A DNA stretch of 35,113 bases from Bradyrhizobium sp. STM 3809 (GTDB taxonomy: Bacteria > Pseudomonadota > Alphaproteobacteria > Rhizobiales > Xanthobacteraceae), in NCBI RefSeq assembly GCF_000239795.1, contig NZ_CAFJ01000652.1:1-35113 (forward strand), written 5' to 3'. The notes beneath the pieces are model-generated. The model was given only the letters and a program-made list of their open reading frames with translations. It was not told the origin of the DNA and made no database searches. The position numbers and the translations under genes were made by a program. Every line of letters starts with the position of its first letter. Position 1 is the stretch's first letter. This document shows, piece by piece, positions 9,332 to 18,462 of the stretch.

Positions 9332-10453
9332 TCAGAACGGACGGATGATGCCGACGCGCGGGATGACCGTGACGATCCAACCCAGGATCGTCGTCTTGCG
9401 CTCGTCGCCATCGATGAGGGCCACGGGCTTGGTGGCAGGCAGCGTCCTCACCGCGTGCAGCATCAGCACCATGCAGACCACCCAGCTCGAGATCCAGCGC
9501 GAATAGTCGAACACCATCGCGAACATCACGAGATAGGCGAGGCTGATCATGCCAAGCGCGGCGATGACGATCTGGCGATGGCGCGGCTCGCCCAGCGCGT
9601 CCACGACCTGCTTGAAGACCCGCCACAGCGGCAGATGCAGCCAGAGCAGCAGCGCATAGACGGGCACGCCGAGCAGGTTCGACGGCAGCCGCGCCCAGGT
9701 GTCCTGCACCTCCTTGGCCAGCGGCTGATACCAGACATAGGCGAACTGCAAGAGATCGGAGCGCGACGGATCGACCATGCGCGTTTTCAGGTAGGTGACG
9801 AAGTCCGCCTCGGCCAGCGGCATCGTGCCGAGGAACTGCGCCGCCAGGAACAGCGCGCCGAGGCCGAGCAGCGCGATCGCGCCGACGACGACATCGCGCG
9901 TTGTGAGGGGGCGAGCGAGATAATAGCGCAGCACGACGATGGCGGTGATGGTCGGCACGTACATCAGCAGATGGATGTGGTGGATCAGCACGAGCAGGGC
10001 CGAGATCAACGCGGCGAGCAGCACATAAGCAAGCGAGCTCGCCGGTATCAGCAGCAGCACTATCGCGCCGAGGCAGCCGTAGATGTCGAAATGGCCGAGC
10101 GTGAACAGGAAGTTCTTGAATACAAACGGCGAGCCGGCGGTGAAGATGAATAGCGGAAGCTGGTTGCGGTCGAGCCCGAACATGCGCCGGAACAGCTGAA
10201 CGAACAAGGCGAAGGTGATCAGCCAGACGCCGCCGGCCAGCGCGAACACCAGCCACACCGGCACCTTCGTGGTGAACAGGCCGACGACGGCGCCGATCAG
10301 CGCGCGCTTGATGAAGCCGTGATGATAGTCGACCAGCAGGTGGATGTAGGGGATGTAGGGCGGCAGCGTCAGCTTGTGGACGAACACGCCGAGCATCACC
10401 GCGGCGTTGACCGCGAGCATCGCGCGCCAGTGTCTCGCATAGGCGCCGGTCAT
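9332..10453 (-). CDS. Polytopic inner-membrane protein of unknown function
   Basis: I do not recognise this 373-residue protein. It shows roughly nine to eleven hydrophobic segments along its length. Polar stretches include DYHHGFIKRALIG near 40-55, LGHFDIYGCLG near 120, and VFDYSRWISSW near 318. The aromatic residues with charged or His positions in loops, and the overall plan, recall polyprenyl-linked glycosyltransferases or polysaccharide-polymerase-like proteins, but no defining motif was identified. ATG 10453 was chosen because the sequence upstream is Arg/Pro-rich and overlaps a palindromic repeat; no good ribosome binding site is visible. Its stop lies three bases from that of the Smr gene, with no obvious terminator. 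Confidence 0.75.
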   Translation of the reverse strand: MTGAYARHWRAMLAVNAAVMLGVFVHKLTLPPYIPYIHLLVDYHHGFIKRALIGAVVGLFTTKVPVWLVFALAGGVWLITFALFVQLFRRMFGLDRNQLPLFIFTAGSPFVFKNFLFTLGHFDIYGCLGAIVLLLIPASSLAYVLLAALISALLVLIHHIHLLMYVPTITAIVVLRYYLARPLTTRDVVVGAIALLGLGALFLAAQFLGTMPLAEADFVTYLKTRMVDPSRSDLLQFAYVWYQPLAKEVQDTWARLPSNLLGVPVYALLLWLHLPLWRVFKQVVDALGEPRHRQIVIAALGMISLAYLVMFAMVFDYSRWISSWVVCMVLMLHAVRTLPATKPVALIDGDERKTTILGWIVTVIPRVGIIRPF

Positions 10454-10506
10454 GCGATCGTCGATCGCAGATCGATGTCGAGGCGGTCGGCGCCACGCCC
10501 ACCGGC

Positions 10507-10630
10507 GTCGTCCCGGCCTTGAGCCGGGACCCATAGCCACCGCTGGTCGTGGTGAGACACGGCTGGAGCCGCCATCGGGAGTGACAATCAGCTTCGGTGG
10601 GTATGGGTCCCGGCGTTCGCCGGGACGACG
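10507..10630. repeat. Palindromic intergenic repeat (about 124 bp)
   Basis: Two GC-rich hairpins form the arms of a long inverted repeat. The left is CGTCGTCCCGG, loop, CCGGGACCCATA; the right is TATGGGTCCCGG, loop, CCGGGACGACG. CCACC and GGTGG lie inside the arms. It fills the gap between hslU and the membrane protein gene. It resembles a high-copy Bradyrhizobium intergenic repeat from memory, and could stabilise or end transcripts. Confidence 0.75.
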
Positions 10631-10670
10631 GCGGAATGCGTGGCGCAGCCTCGGCTGATCAGAGCAGCGG

Positions 10671-11975
10671 CTACAAGATGAACCTGCTCAGATCCGCGTT
10701 CTTGGCGAGATCGCCGATGTGCTGCTGCACATAGGCGGCGTCGACGCGCATGGTCTCGCCTGATCGGTCGGACGCGGTGAAGGAGATGTCGTCGAGCACG
10801 CGCTCCATGACGGTCTGCAGCCGGCGGGCGCCGATGTTCTCGACCGTGGAGTTCACGGCCACCGCGACGTCGGCGAGCGCATCGATCGCGTCGTCGGTGA
10901 TGTCGAGCGTGACGCCCTCGGTCTTCATCAGCGCCACATATTGCTTGATCAGCGACGCCTCCGGCTCGGTCAGGATGCGGCGCATGTCGTCGCGCGTCAG
11001 CGCCTGCAGCTCGACGCGGATCGGCAGGCGGCCCTGCAGCTCCGGCAGCAGGTCGGAGGGCTTGGCGATGTGGAAGGCGCCCGAGGCAATGAAGAGAATG
11101 TGGTCGGTCTTGACCGCGCCGTGCTTGGTCGAGACCGTCGTGCCCTCGATCAGCGGCAGCAAATCGCGCTGCACGCCCTCGCGCGACACGTCGCCGCCAT
11201 GGCGGTTCTCGCGCACGCAGATCTTGTCGATCTCGTCGAGGAACACGATGCCGTTGTTCTCGACGACGCTGATCGCCTCCTGCACCAGCTGGTCGTTGTC
11301 GAGCAGCTTGTCGGATTCCTCGGCGATCAGGATGTCGTGCGAGGCCTCGACTGTGACGCGCCGCGTCTTGGTGCGGCCGCCGAGCTTGCCAAAGATGTCG
11401 CCGATCGAGATCGCGCCCATCTGCGCGCCCGGCATGCCCGGGATCTCGAACATCGGCATGCCGCCGCCCGACGACTGCGTCTCGATCTCGATTTCCTTGT
11501 CGTTGAGCTCGCCCGCCCGCAGCTTGCGGCGGAACGAGTCGCGGGTCGCGGCGCTGGAATTGGCGCCGACCAGCGCATCGAGCACGCGCTCCTCGGCGGC
11601 GAGCTGGGCGCGGGCGGCGACGTCCTTGCGCTTGCGCTCGCGCACCTGGTGAATCGCGACCTCGACGAGGTCGCGGATGATCTGCTCGACGTCGCGGCCG
11701 ACATAGCCGACCTCGGTGAACTTGGTCGCCTCGACTTTAAGGAACGGCGCGCCGGCGAGCTTGGCGAGACGCCGCGCGATCTCGGTCTTGCCGACGCCGG
11801 TCGGGCCGATCATCAGGATGTTCTTCGGCAGCACCTCCTCGCGCAGCCCGGCATCGAGCTGCAGGCGCCGCCAGCGGTTGCGCAGGGCGATGGAGACGGC
11901 CCGCTTGGCGTCGGCCTGGCCGACGATGAAGCGGTCGAGTTCGGAGACGATTTCGCGCGGAGAAAAGTCGGTCAT
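10671..11975 (-). CDS. hslU: HslU, ATPase subunit of the HslUV protease
   Basis: AAA+ unfoldase that feeds substrates to the HslV peptidase. The 434-residue protein has the N-terminal [15 protein letters not shown], Walker A GPTGVGKT at 57-64 and the pore-region [14 protein letters not shown]. The I domain (about 110-235) has a Gly/Met/Pro-rich insert. Walker [10 protein letters not shown] is near 245-253, and the C-terminus is DLSRFIL, whose end docks into HslV. ATG 11975 is the family's start. hslV lies upstream on the same strand, separated by a DUF2585 gene, so the subunits are probably co-transcribed. Confidence 0.98.
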   Translation of the reverse strand: MTDFSPREIVSELDRFIVGQADAKRAVSIALRNRWRRLQLDAGLREEVLPKNILMIGPTGVGKTEIARRLAKLAGAPFLKVEATKFTEVGYVGRDVEQIIRDLVEVAIHQVRERKRKDVAARAQLAAEERVLDALVGANSSAATRDSFRRKLRAGELNDKEIEIETQSSGGGMPMFEIPGMPGAQMGAISIGDIFGKLGGRTKTRRVTVEASHDILIAEESDKLLDNDQLVQEAISVVENNGIVFLDEIDKICVRENRHGGDVSREGVQRDLLPLIEGTTVSTKHGAVKTDHILFIASGAFHIAKPSDLLPELQGRLPIRVELQALTRDDMRRILTEPEASLIKQYVALMKTEGVTLDITDDAIDALADVAVAVNSTVENIGARRLQTVMERVLDDISFTASDRSGETMRVDAAYVQQHIGDLAKNADLSRFIL

Positions 11976-12025
11976 GGGCTCTAGCTAGGGTCGGATGGGG
12001 GCGAGGGCAAGCCGGATTCCGTGGG

Positions 12026-12628
<603 letters not shown>

Positions 12629-13189
12629 CTACTCGGCCGACAGTGCTTCGATGGTGACGTTGCGGTTGGTGTAGACGCAGATGTCGGCGGCGATGTCGAG
12701 CGAGCGGCGCACGATGCTTTCGGCGTCCTTGTCGGTATCGAGCAGCGCCCGCGCCGCCGCCAGCGCGTAATTGCCGCCGGAGCCGATCGCCATGACCCCC
12801 GCTTCCGGCTCCAGCACGTCGCCGGTGCCGGTGAGGACCAGCGAGACCTCCTTGTCGGCGACGATCATCATCGCCTCCAGCCGGCGCAGATAGCGGTCGG
12901 TCCGCCAGTCCTTGGCGAGCTCCACGGCCGCCCGGGTCAATTGCCCCGGATACTGCTCCAGCTTGCTCTCCAGCCGTTCGAACAGGGTGAACGCGTCCGC
13001 GGTGGCGCCGGCGAAGCCGCCGATGACGTCGCCCTTGCCGAGCTTGCGCACCTTGCGGGCGTTGGACTTGATCACGGTCTGGCCGATCGAGACCTGGCCG
13101 TCGCCGCCGACGACCACCCTGCCCCCCTTGCGGACGGTCAGGATCGTGGTGCCGTGCCAGACGGTGGGCTCATGGGAGGATGCGTGCAT
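12629..13189 (-). CDS. hslV: HslV, peptidase subunit of the HslUV protease
   Basis: Proteasome-like threonine peptidase. The 186-residue protein has a short propeptide ending WHG before [10 protein letters not shown]; Thr14 should become the catalytic N-terminal residue after cleavage. Conserved core sequences [28 protein letters not shown] and [17 protein letters not shown] are present. ATG 13189 has AGGGA at a good distance. It opens a leftward transcript with the DUF2585 gene and hslU. A heat-shock promoter would be expected in the gap to hisB, but I could not find a convincing one. Confidence 0.97.
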   Translation of the reverse strand: MHASSHEPTVWHGTTILTVRKGGRVVVGGDGQVSIGQTVIKSNARKVRKLGKGDVIGGFAGATADAFTLFERLESKLEQYPGQLTRAAVELAKDWRTDRYLRRLEAMMIVADKEVSLVLTGTGDVLEPEAGVMAIGSGGNYALAAARALLDTDKDAESIVRRSLDIAADICVYTNRNVTIEALSAE

Positions 13190-13384
13190 GGAAAGTCCCT
13201 GGTTGGTGCCCTCATTTAGGGCCTCAGGACCGGGGATACAATTACCGGGTCCCTGCCCTGCCCCTTCAGGCCTTGAAATCCGCTCACCATGGCCCGAGAT
13301 CAGGCCTGGGGAGCGTCATCCCGCAGTAGCTAAGGTGTCATCCGCCTGATAAAAGGGCCGCGTTTTCAAGGGAAAGCTGACCCC
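13190..13384. promoter_or_regulatory. Divergent promoter region hslV / hisB
   Basis: A 195-base gap between divergent transcripts. Two small inverted repeats are visible: GCCCT-N5-AGGGC at 13208-13222, and GGACCGG with CCGGGTCC at 13227-13252. Their roles are unknown. No HrcA-type CIRCE element and no clear sigma-32 promoter was found. Confidence 0.45.
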
Positions 13385-13978
13385 ATGCGTAGCGCGACCA
13401 TCAAGCGCAAGACCAAAGAGACCGACATCGAGGTGTCCGTGAACCTCGACGGCACCGGCGTCGTGAACATTGCGACCGGTATCGGCTTCTTCGATCACAT
13501 GCTGGATCTGCTCGCCCGGCATTCCCGCATCGACATGACCGTCAAGGCGGTCGGCGACCTGCATATCGATTTCCACCACACCACCGAGGATGTCGGCATC
13601 GCGCTCGGCCAGGCGGTCAAGCAGGCGCTCGGCGACATGGCCGGCATCACCCGCTACGCCTCGATCCACATGCCGATGGACGAGACGCTGACGCGGGTCG
13701 TCATCGACGTCTCCGGCCGGCCGATGCTGGTGTTCCGCACCACCTTCCCGCGCGACAAGATCGGCGAATTCGACACCGAGCTGGTGCGCGAATGGTTCAA
13801 CGCGTTTGCCATGAACGCCGGCATCACCCTGCATGTCGAGACGCTGTACGGCGAGAACGCCCATCATATCGCCGAATCCTGCTTCAAGGGTCTGGCGCGG
13901 GCGCTGCGGACAGCGCTCGCGATCGATCCGCGCAACAAGGGCGAAGTGCCATCCACCAAGGGTCAGCTCGGCGGCTGA
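13385..13978 (+). CDS. hisB: Imidazoleglycerol-phosphate dehydratase
   Basis: Catalyses the sixth step of histidine synthesis, dehydrating imidazole glycerol phosphate to imidazole acetol phosphate. The 197-residue monofunctional enzyme has the di-manganese ligand motifs: [14 protein letters not shown] near 34-47, [14 protein letters not shown] near 62-75, and [18 protein letters not shown] near 158-175. No histidinol-phosphatase domain is fused, as expected outside enterobacteria. ATG 13385 is preceded by AAGGGAAAG. It is the first gene of the his cluster. Confidence 0.97.
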   Translation: MRSATIKRKTKETDIEVSVNLDGTGVVNIATGIGFFDHMLDLLARHSRIDMTVKAVGDLHIDFHHTTEDVGIALGQAVKQALGDMAGITRYASIHMPMDETLTRVVIDVSGRPMLVFRTTFPRDKIGEFDTELVREWFNAFAMNAGITLHVETLYGENAHHIAESCFKGLARALRTALAIDPRNKGEVPSTKGQLGG

Positions 13979-14005
13979 CCTCCCTCCTCCAAGGGAATGA
14001 TCGAC

Positions 14006-14530
14006 ATGCCCGTCTATACGGTTCACGCGCCCCTCGCCGCCGGAGCCGATCTGCGTTCGACGGATCGCTTCGTCTTCATCCGCGACGGCTTCCATCTGTG
14101 GGCCGCCGTGCTCGGCGCCGTCTGGCTGGCCTGGCACCGGCTGTGGCTGGCGGTGATCGGCTATATCGCATTGGTGATCGTGCTCGACCTGGTTCTGGCC
14201 AGGATCGGCGTCGGCCGCGGCGCGATCGCGTCCGTCGATCTCCTGATCGCGATCCTGCTCGGCCTCGAGGCCTCGAGCCTGAAGCGCTGGAGCTACTCGC
14301 GCGGCAACTGGCGCCAGCTCGACGTCGTCGTCGCCGACGATCTCGACGCCGCCGAACGCCGTTTCTTCGAGCGCTGGGCCGCGAGGCGCAGCGATCTCGG
14401 CTACGACAACAACACCGTCGACCGCGGCGCCGCGCCGCCGACGCGCGACAATGGCAACGGCCAGCGGCCGCCGCCGCTGCCCCATGCCAGCATCATTGGC
14501 TTGTTCCCCGAACCCGGAGGTGGACGATGA
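14006..14530 (+). CDS. DUF2628 membrane protein in the his operon
   Basis: A 174-residue protein with DUF2628 character: it starts MPVYTVHAP, has a [20 protein letters not shown] segment, two or three membrane helices (about 28-85), and a soluble C-terminal tail rich in Arg, Asp and Pro. ATG 14006 is preferred over ATG 13997 because AAGGGA then sits about nine bases upstream. Its stop overlaps the hisH start (ATGA at 14527-14530), which implies translational coupling. Its function is unknown, but its position between hisB and hisH is one I recall as kept in related genomes. Confidence 0.85.
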   Translation: MPVYTVHAPLAAGADLRSTDRFVFIRDGFHLWAAVLGAVWLAWHRLWLAVIGYIALVIVLDLVLARIGVGRGAIASVDLLIAILLGLEASSLKRWSYSRGNWRQLDVVVADDLDAAERRFFERWAARRSDLGYDNNTVDRGAAPPTRDNGNGQRPPPLPHASIIGLFPEPGGGR

Positions 14531-15177
14531 GCGTCGCAATCATCGATTACGGCTCCGGCAATCTGCATTCCGCCGCGAAAGCGTTCGAGCGCGCCGCGCG
14601 CAGCATGGAGGATCCGCAGAAGGTCGTCGTGACCCGCGATCCCGACACGGTGTATCGCGCAGATCGCATCGTGCTGCCGGGTGTCGGCGCCTTCGCCGAT
14701 TGCCGCCGCGGCCTCGACGCCGTCGACGGCATGCTGGAAGCGATGACCGAGGCCGTGCGCCACAAGGCGCGGCCGTTCTTCGGCATCTGCGTCGGCATGC
14801 AGCTGATGGCGACGCGCGGCAAGGAGCATGTCACGACCGACGGCTTCGACTGGGTGTCCGGCGACGTCGAGAAGATCACGCCTGATGACGAGAGCCTGAA
14901 GATCCCGCATATGGGCTGGAACACGCTCGATGTGCTCAGGGAGCATCCGGTGCTGGAGAAGCTGCCGCTCGGGCCGAAAGGTCTGCACGCCTACTTCGTG
15001 CACTCCTATCACCTCAATGCCGTCAACGAGAACGACGTGCTGGCGCGCGCCGATTACGGCGGCCCGATCACGGCGATCGTCGGCAAGGACACCGCGATCG
15101 GCACGCAATTCCACCCCGAGAAGAGCCAGCGGTTCGGTCTCGCCTTGATTTCCAACTTCCTGAAATGGAAGCCGTGA
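14527..15177 (+). CDS. hisH: Imidazole glycerol phosphate synthase, glutaminase subunit
   Basis: Hydrolyses glutamine and passes ammonia to HisF. The 216-residue class I glutamine amidotransferase has the DYGSGNLHS start, the oxyanion-hole motif [10 protein letters not shown] (50-59), the nucleophile Cys88 in [11 protein letters not shown], and the His/Glu pair in [12 protein letters not shown] near the C-terminus. ATG 14527 follows GGAGGTGG; a longer in-frame reading from 13792 is spurious because it overlaps hisB and the DUF2628 gene. Its start overlaps the upstream stop. Confidence 0.97.
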   Translation: MSVAIIDYGSGNLHSAAKAFERAARSMEDPQKVVVTRDPDTVYRADRIVLPGVGAFADCRRGLDAVDGMLEAMTEAVRHKARPFFGICVGMQLMATRGKEHVTTDGFDWVSGDVEKITPDDESLKIPHMGWNTLDVLREHPVLEKLPLGPKGLHAYFVHSYHLNAVNENDVLARADYGGPITAIVGKDTAIGTQFHPEKSQRFGLALISNFLKWKP

Positions 15178-15236
15178 GTGCAGCGTGCTTGTCCGTCCGA
15201 GCGACGGGCAGGGCGCCTGCCTGAAAGACAGCTCCG

Positions 15237-15971
15237 ATGATCCTGTTTCCCGCTATCGACCTGAAGAACGGCCAATGCGTGCGCCTGGAGCAGGGCGACA
15301 TGGCGCGCGCGACCGTGTTCAACCTCGATCCCGCCGCGCAAGCCAAGAGCTTCGCCGACCAGGGTTTTGACTATCTCCACGTCGTCGATCTCGACGGCGC
15401 CTTCGCCGGCAAGCCGATGAATGCGCAGGCCGTCGAGGCGATGCTGAAAGTCGTGAAGATGCCGGTGCAGCTCGGCGGCGGCATTCGCGATCTCAAGACG
15501 GTCGAGGCCTGGCTCGGCAAGGGCATCACCCGCGTCATCATCGGCACCGCCGCGGTGCGCGATCCCGAGCTGGTGAAGACGGCAGCCAAGGCCTTTCCGG
15601 GCCGCGTTGCCGTCGGCCTCGACGCGCGCGACGGCAAGGTCGCGGTGGAAGGCTGGGCCGAGACCTCCGAGGTCACCGCGCTCGACATTGCCAGACGTTT
15701 CGAGGACGCCGGCGTCGCCGCGATCATCTTCACGGACATCGCCCGCGACGGCCTGCTCAAGGGCCTGAATCTCGACGCCACCATCGCGCTCGGCGATGCC
15801 ATCTCGATTCCCGTGATCGCCTCCGGCGGCCTCGCCTCGATCGAGGACGTCAAGGCGATGCTGACACCGCGGGCGAAGAAGCTCGAAGGCGCCATCGCAG
15901 GCCGCGCGCTCTACGACGGGCGGCTGGATCCCGCCGAAGCACTGGCGCTGATACGCGCGATCAGCGGGTAG
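15237..15971 (+). CDS. hisA: ProFAR isomerase
   Basis: Isomerises ProFAR to PRFAR in histidine synthesis. The 244-residue (beta-alpha)8 barrel starts [17 protein letters not shown] with catalytic Asp8. It has QLGGGIRDL after strand 3, the second catalytic Asp in [12 protein letters not shown], and the phosphate-binding VIASGGLAS. Its internal repeat matches that of HisF. The gene lies 59 bases after hisH and 11 before hisF. Confidence 0.97.
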   Translation: MILFPAIDLKNGQCVRLEQGDMARATVFNLDPAAQAKSFADQGFDYLHVVDLDGAFAGKPMNAQAVEAMLKVVKMPVQLGGGIRDLKTVEAWLGKGITRVIIGTAAVRDPELVKTAAKAFPGRVAVGLDARDGKVAVEGWAETSEVTALDIARRFEDAGVAAIIFTDIARDGLLKGLNLDATIALGDAISIPVIASGGLASIEDVKAMLTPRAKKLEGAIAGRALYDGRLDPAEALALIRAISG

Positions 15972-15982
15972 GGGAGAACACG

Positions 15983-16759
15983 ATGTTCAAGGTCCGCGTC
16001 ATTCCCTGCCTCGACGTCAAGGACGGACGGGTCGTCAAGGGCGTCAACTTCGTCAATCTGCGCGACGCCGGCGATCCCGTCGAAGCGGCGATCGCCTATG
16101 ACGCCGCCGGCGCCGACGAGCTCTGCTTTCTCGATATCACCGCGACCCATGAGAACCGCGGCATCATGCTCGATGTCGTTCGCCGCACGGCGGAAGCCTG
16201 CTTCATGCCGGTCACCGTCGGCGGCGGCGTGCGCACCATCGACGATATCAAGACATTGCTGCGCTCCGGCGCCGACAAGGTCTCGATCAACTCGGCCGCG
16301 GTGGCGCGGCGCGAGTTCGTGAAGGAAGCCGCCGAGAAGTTCGGCGAGCAGTGCATCGTGGTGGCGATCGACGCCAAGTCGGTGTCGCGGCCGGGCGGCG
16401 GCTCGCGCTGGGAGATCTTCACCCATGGCGGCCGCAAGTCGACCGGCATCGATGCGCTGGAATATGCGCAGGAAGTCGTCGCGCTCGGCGCCGGCGAGAT
16501 CCTGCTGACCTCGATGGACCGCGACGGCACGCGGCAGGGTTTCGACCTGCCGCTGACCCGGGCAGTGGCCGACAGCGTCCCGGTTCCGGTGATCGCCTCC
16601 GGCGGCGTCGGCAATCTCGATCACCTGGTCGACGGCATCCGGCAGGGCAGGGCGACGGCGGTATTGGCCGCCTCGATCTTCCATTTCGGGGAATTTACCA
16701 TCCGTCAGGCCAAGGAGCACATGGTGCGCCAGGGGCTGCCGATGCGGCTCGATCCCTGA
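15983..16759 (+). CDS. hisF: Imidazole glycerol phosphate synthase, cyclase subunit
   Basis: Cyclase subunit that joins HisH-derived ammonia to PRFAR, giving imidazole glycerol phosphate and AICAR. The 258-residue (beta-alpha)8 barrel starts [20 protein letters not shown] with catalytic Asp11. The second acid lies in [16 protein letters not shown], and the phosphate sites are in VGGGVRT and [16 protein letters not shown] lies just upstream of ATG 15983. The enzyme works as a complex with HisH, encoded two genes upstream. Confidence 0.98.
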   Translation: MFKVRVIPCLDVKDGRVVKGVNFVNLRDAGDPVEAAIAYDAAGADELCFLDITATHENRGIMLDVVRRTAEACFMPVTVGGGVRTIDDIKTLLRSGADKVSINSAAVARREFVKEAAEKFGEQCIVVAIDAKSVSRPGGGSRWEIFTHGGRKSTGIDALEYAQEVVALGAGEILLTSMDRDGTRQGFDLPLTRAVADSVPVPVIASGGVGNLDHLVDGIRQGRATAVLAASIFHFGEFTIRQAKEHMVRQGLPMRLDP

Positions 16760-16836
16760 CGACATTGCGCCGCAAAAATGTTAGATGAACGAAGGTCCGC
16801 TCGGCTCGGGGCGGACCCCGTTCCGAGACCTGGCTG

Positions 16837-17160
16837 ATGTCCCGCTTCACGCTTCACGACCTGGCTGCCATCATCGACGCGCGCGCCGCGGCGGGCGGCG
16901 AGGCGTCCTATACGCGCAAGCTGCTCGACAAGGGTCCGGCGCAGTGCGCCAAGAAGATGGGCGAGGAGGCGGTCGAGACGGTCATCGCCGGCGTCGGCAC
17001 CGATCGCGAGCATCTGATCTCCGAAAGCGCCGATCTGCTGTTTCATTTGTTGGTGCTGCTGAAGTCGCGCGACATCAAGCTCGACGAGGTCGAGGCGGCG
17101 CTTGGCAAGCGGACCGGCCAATCCGGCCTGGAAGAAAAGGCGTCGCGCAAGACGGAGTAG
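16837..17160 (+). CDS. hisE: Phosphoribosyl-ATP pyrophosphatase
   Basis: Hydrolyses phosphoribosyl-ATP to phosphoribosyl-AMP, the second step of histidine synthesis. The 107-residue, all-helical MazG-like protein shows the family motifs YTRKLLDKG, KKMGEEAVETVIA and ESADLLFHLLVLL, whose acidic residues bind magnesium. It is separate from HisI, which is not in the window. ATG 16837 lies 77 bases after hisF. Confidence 0.96.
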   Translation: MSRFTLHDLAAIIDARAAAGGEASYTRKLLDKGPAQCAKKMGEEAVETVIAGVGTDREHLISESADLLFHLLVLLKSRDIKLDEVEAALGKRTGQSGLEEKASRKTE

Positions 17161-17193
17161 GGCGCGACGGCGGGGGAAACGAAGGGCAGCGTC

Positions 17194-18150
17194 ATGGATA
17201 TGCGCACCACCGAACAACAATATAATCCGTACCGCGTCTTCACCCGCCAGCAATGGGCCGAGCTGCGCAACGATACGCCGATGACCTTGGAGCCCGGCGA
17301 GTTCTCCAAATTGCGCTCGATGCACGACCGCCTCGACCTGCAGGAGGTCGAGGACATCTATCTGCCGCTGTCGCGACTGCTGTCGATGTATGTCGATGCC
17401 GCTCAGCGGCTGTACTACGCACAGCGCCAGTTCCTCGGCATCCGCGACCGCAAGATGCCCTACATCATCGGCGTCGCCGGCTCGGTCTCGGTCGGCAAGT
17501 CGACCACCGCGCGCGTGCTGCAGGCGCTGCTGACCCGCTGGTCGCCGCGGCCCAAGGTCGATCTCATCACCACCGACGGTTTTCTGTTTCCGAACGCGGT
17601 GCTCGAACGGCAGGGCCTGATGCAGAAGAAGGGCTTTCCGGAGAGCTACGACAAGGCACGGCTGCTCGCCTTCCTCTCCGACATCAAGGCCGGCCGCCAT
17701 CCGGTGCGCGCGCCGGTCTACTCGCATCTCAGCTACGACATCGTGCCCAACCAGTGGACGGAAATCGACCAGCCGGACATCCTGATCGTCGAGGGCGTCA
17801 ACGTGCTGCAGACGGGTCCCTTGCCGCGCGACGGCAAGGCGGTGCCCGTGGTGTCGGACTTCTTCGACTTCTCGGTCTATATCGACGCCGAGGAGGCGGT
17901 GCTGCGCAAATGGTACGTGAAGCGCTTCCTGTCGCTGCGCGACACGGCGTTCCACGATCCCCGCTCCTACTTCAACCGCTACGCGTTGCTGTCGGACGAA
18001 GAGGCCACCGCCACCGCGATCGCGATCTGGGAGCGCACCAACCTCGCCAACCTCGAGGACAACATCCTGCCGACCCGCCCGCGCGCGACCCTGATCCTGA
18101 AGAAGGGGGCCGACCACGAGATCGAGACCGTGGCGCTCAGGCGGCTGTGA
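17194..18150 (+). CDS. coaA: Pantothenate kinase (type I)
   Basis: Phosphorylates pantothenate, the first and usually rate-limiting step of CoA synthesis, and in type I enzymes is feedback-inhibited by CoA. The 318-residue length is typical. The P-loop GSVSVGKS is at 96-103, followed by [11 protein letters not shown], the GFPESYD motif and [15 protein letters not shown] 17194 was chosen; ATG 17200 two codons on is an equal alternative. It ends the rightward his cluster, 33 bases after hisE, and is followed by a hairpin. Confidence 0.97.
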   Translation: MDMRTTEQQYNPYRVFTRQQWAELRNDTPMTLEPGEFSKLRSMHDRLDLQEVEDIYLPLSRLLSMYVDAAQRLYYAQRQFLGIRDRKMPYIIGVAGSVSVGKSTTARVLQALLTRWSPRPKVDLITTDGFLFPNAVLERQGLMQKKGFPESYDKARLLAFLSDIKAGRHPVRAPVYSHLSYDIVPNQWTEIDQPDILIVEGVNVLQTGPLPRDGKAVPVVSDFFDFSVYIDAEEAVLRKWYVKRFLSLRDTAFHDPRSYFNRYALLSDEEATATAIAIWERTNLANLEDNILPTRPRATLILKKGADHEIETVALRRL

Positions 18151-18173
18151 GTTGAATGGCCCAGGCAGATGCG

Positions 18174-18195
18174 GGCATCAGTTGGCGTTGATGCC
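18174..18195 (+). terminator. Probable terminator of the his-coaA transcript
   Basis: A perfect 7-bp inverted repeat (GGCATCA 18174-18180, TGATGCC 18189-18195) with an eight-base loop lies 24 bases after the coaA stop, followed by the mildly T-rich GTCCTTTCTG. Confidence 0.5.
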
Positions 18196-18244
18196 GTCCT
18201 TTCTGTAGTGATTGGCACGATTCTGAGGCTTGCGCCGCTCTAAC

Positions 18245-18423
18245 CTCTCCCCGCCCTTTTGCGGGGAGAGCTCGGATTGCGCAGCAATGCGGGTGAGGGG
18301 CATGGCACCTACGCAGCTCGGATCAAAGTCTATCGGTATGCGCCTCTTAGCGGCTGAGAATCAGCACCGCCCGTGCGGCTGCCCCTCACCCCGACCCTCT
18401 CCCCGTGAAGAACGGGGAGAGGG
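18245..18423. repeat. Large composite palindromic repeat
   Basis: Three nested signals: a hairpin CTCTCCCCGC / GCGGGGAGAG (18245-18270), a hairpin CCCTCTCCCCGT / ACGGGGAGAGGG (18395-18423), and a long-range pair GGGTGAGGGGCA (18291-18302) with TGCCCCTCACCC (18380-18391). The whole element can fold as one branched palindrome. It fills the gap between the convergent coaA and sensor kinase genes. A related design recurs at 34659-34848. Confidence 0.75.
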
Positions 18424-18462
18424 AGCGCTGAGACCGCCCGTATGAAGACTAACAACTCATAA

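Noticed and set aside
13190..13384. HrcA CIRCE element or sigma-32 promoter for hslV
   Set aside because: No TTAGCACTC-N9-GAGTGCTAA and no convincing -35/-10 pair for sigma-32 could be found.
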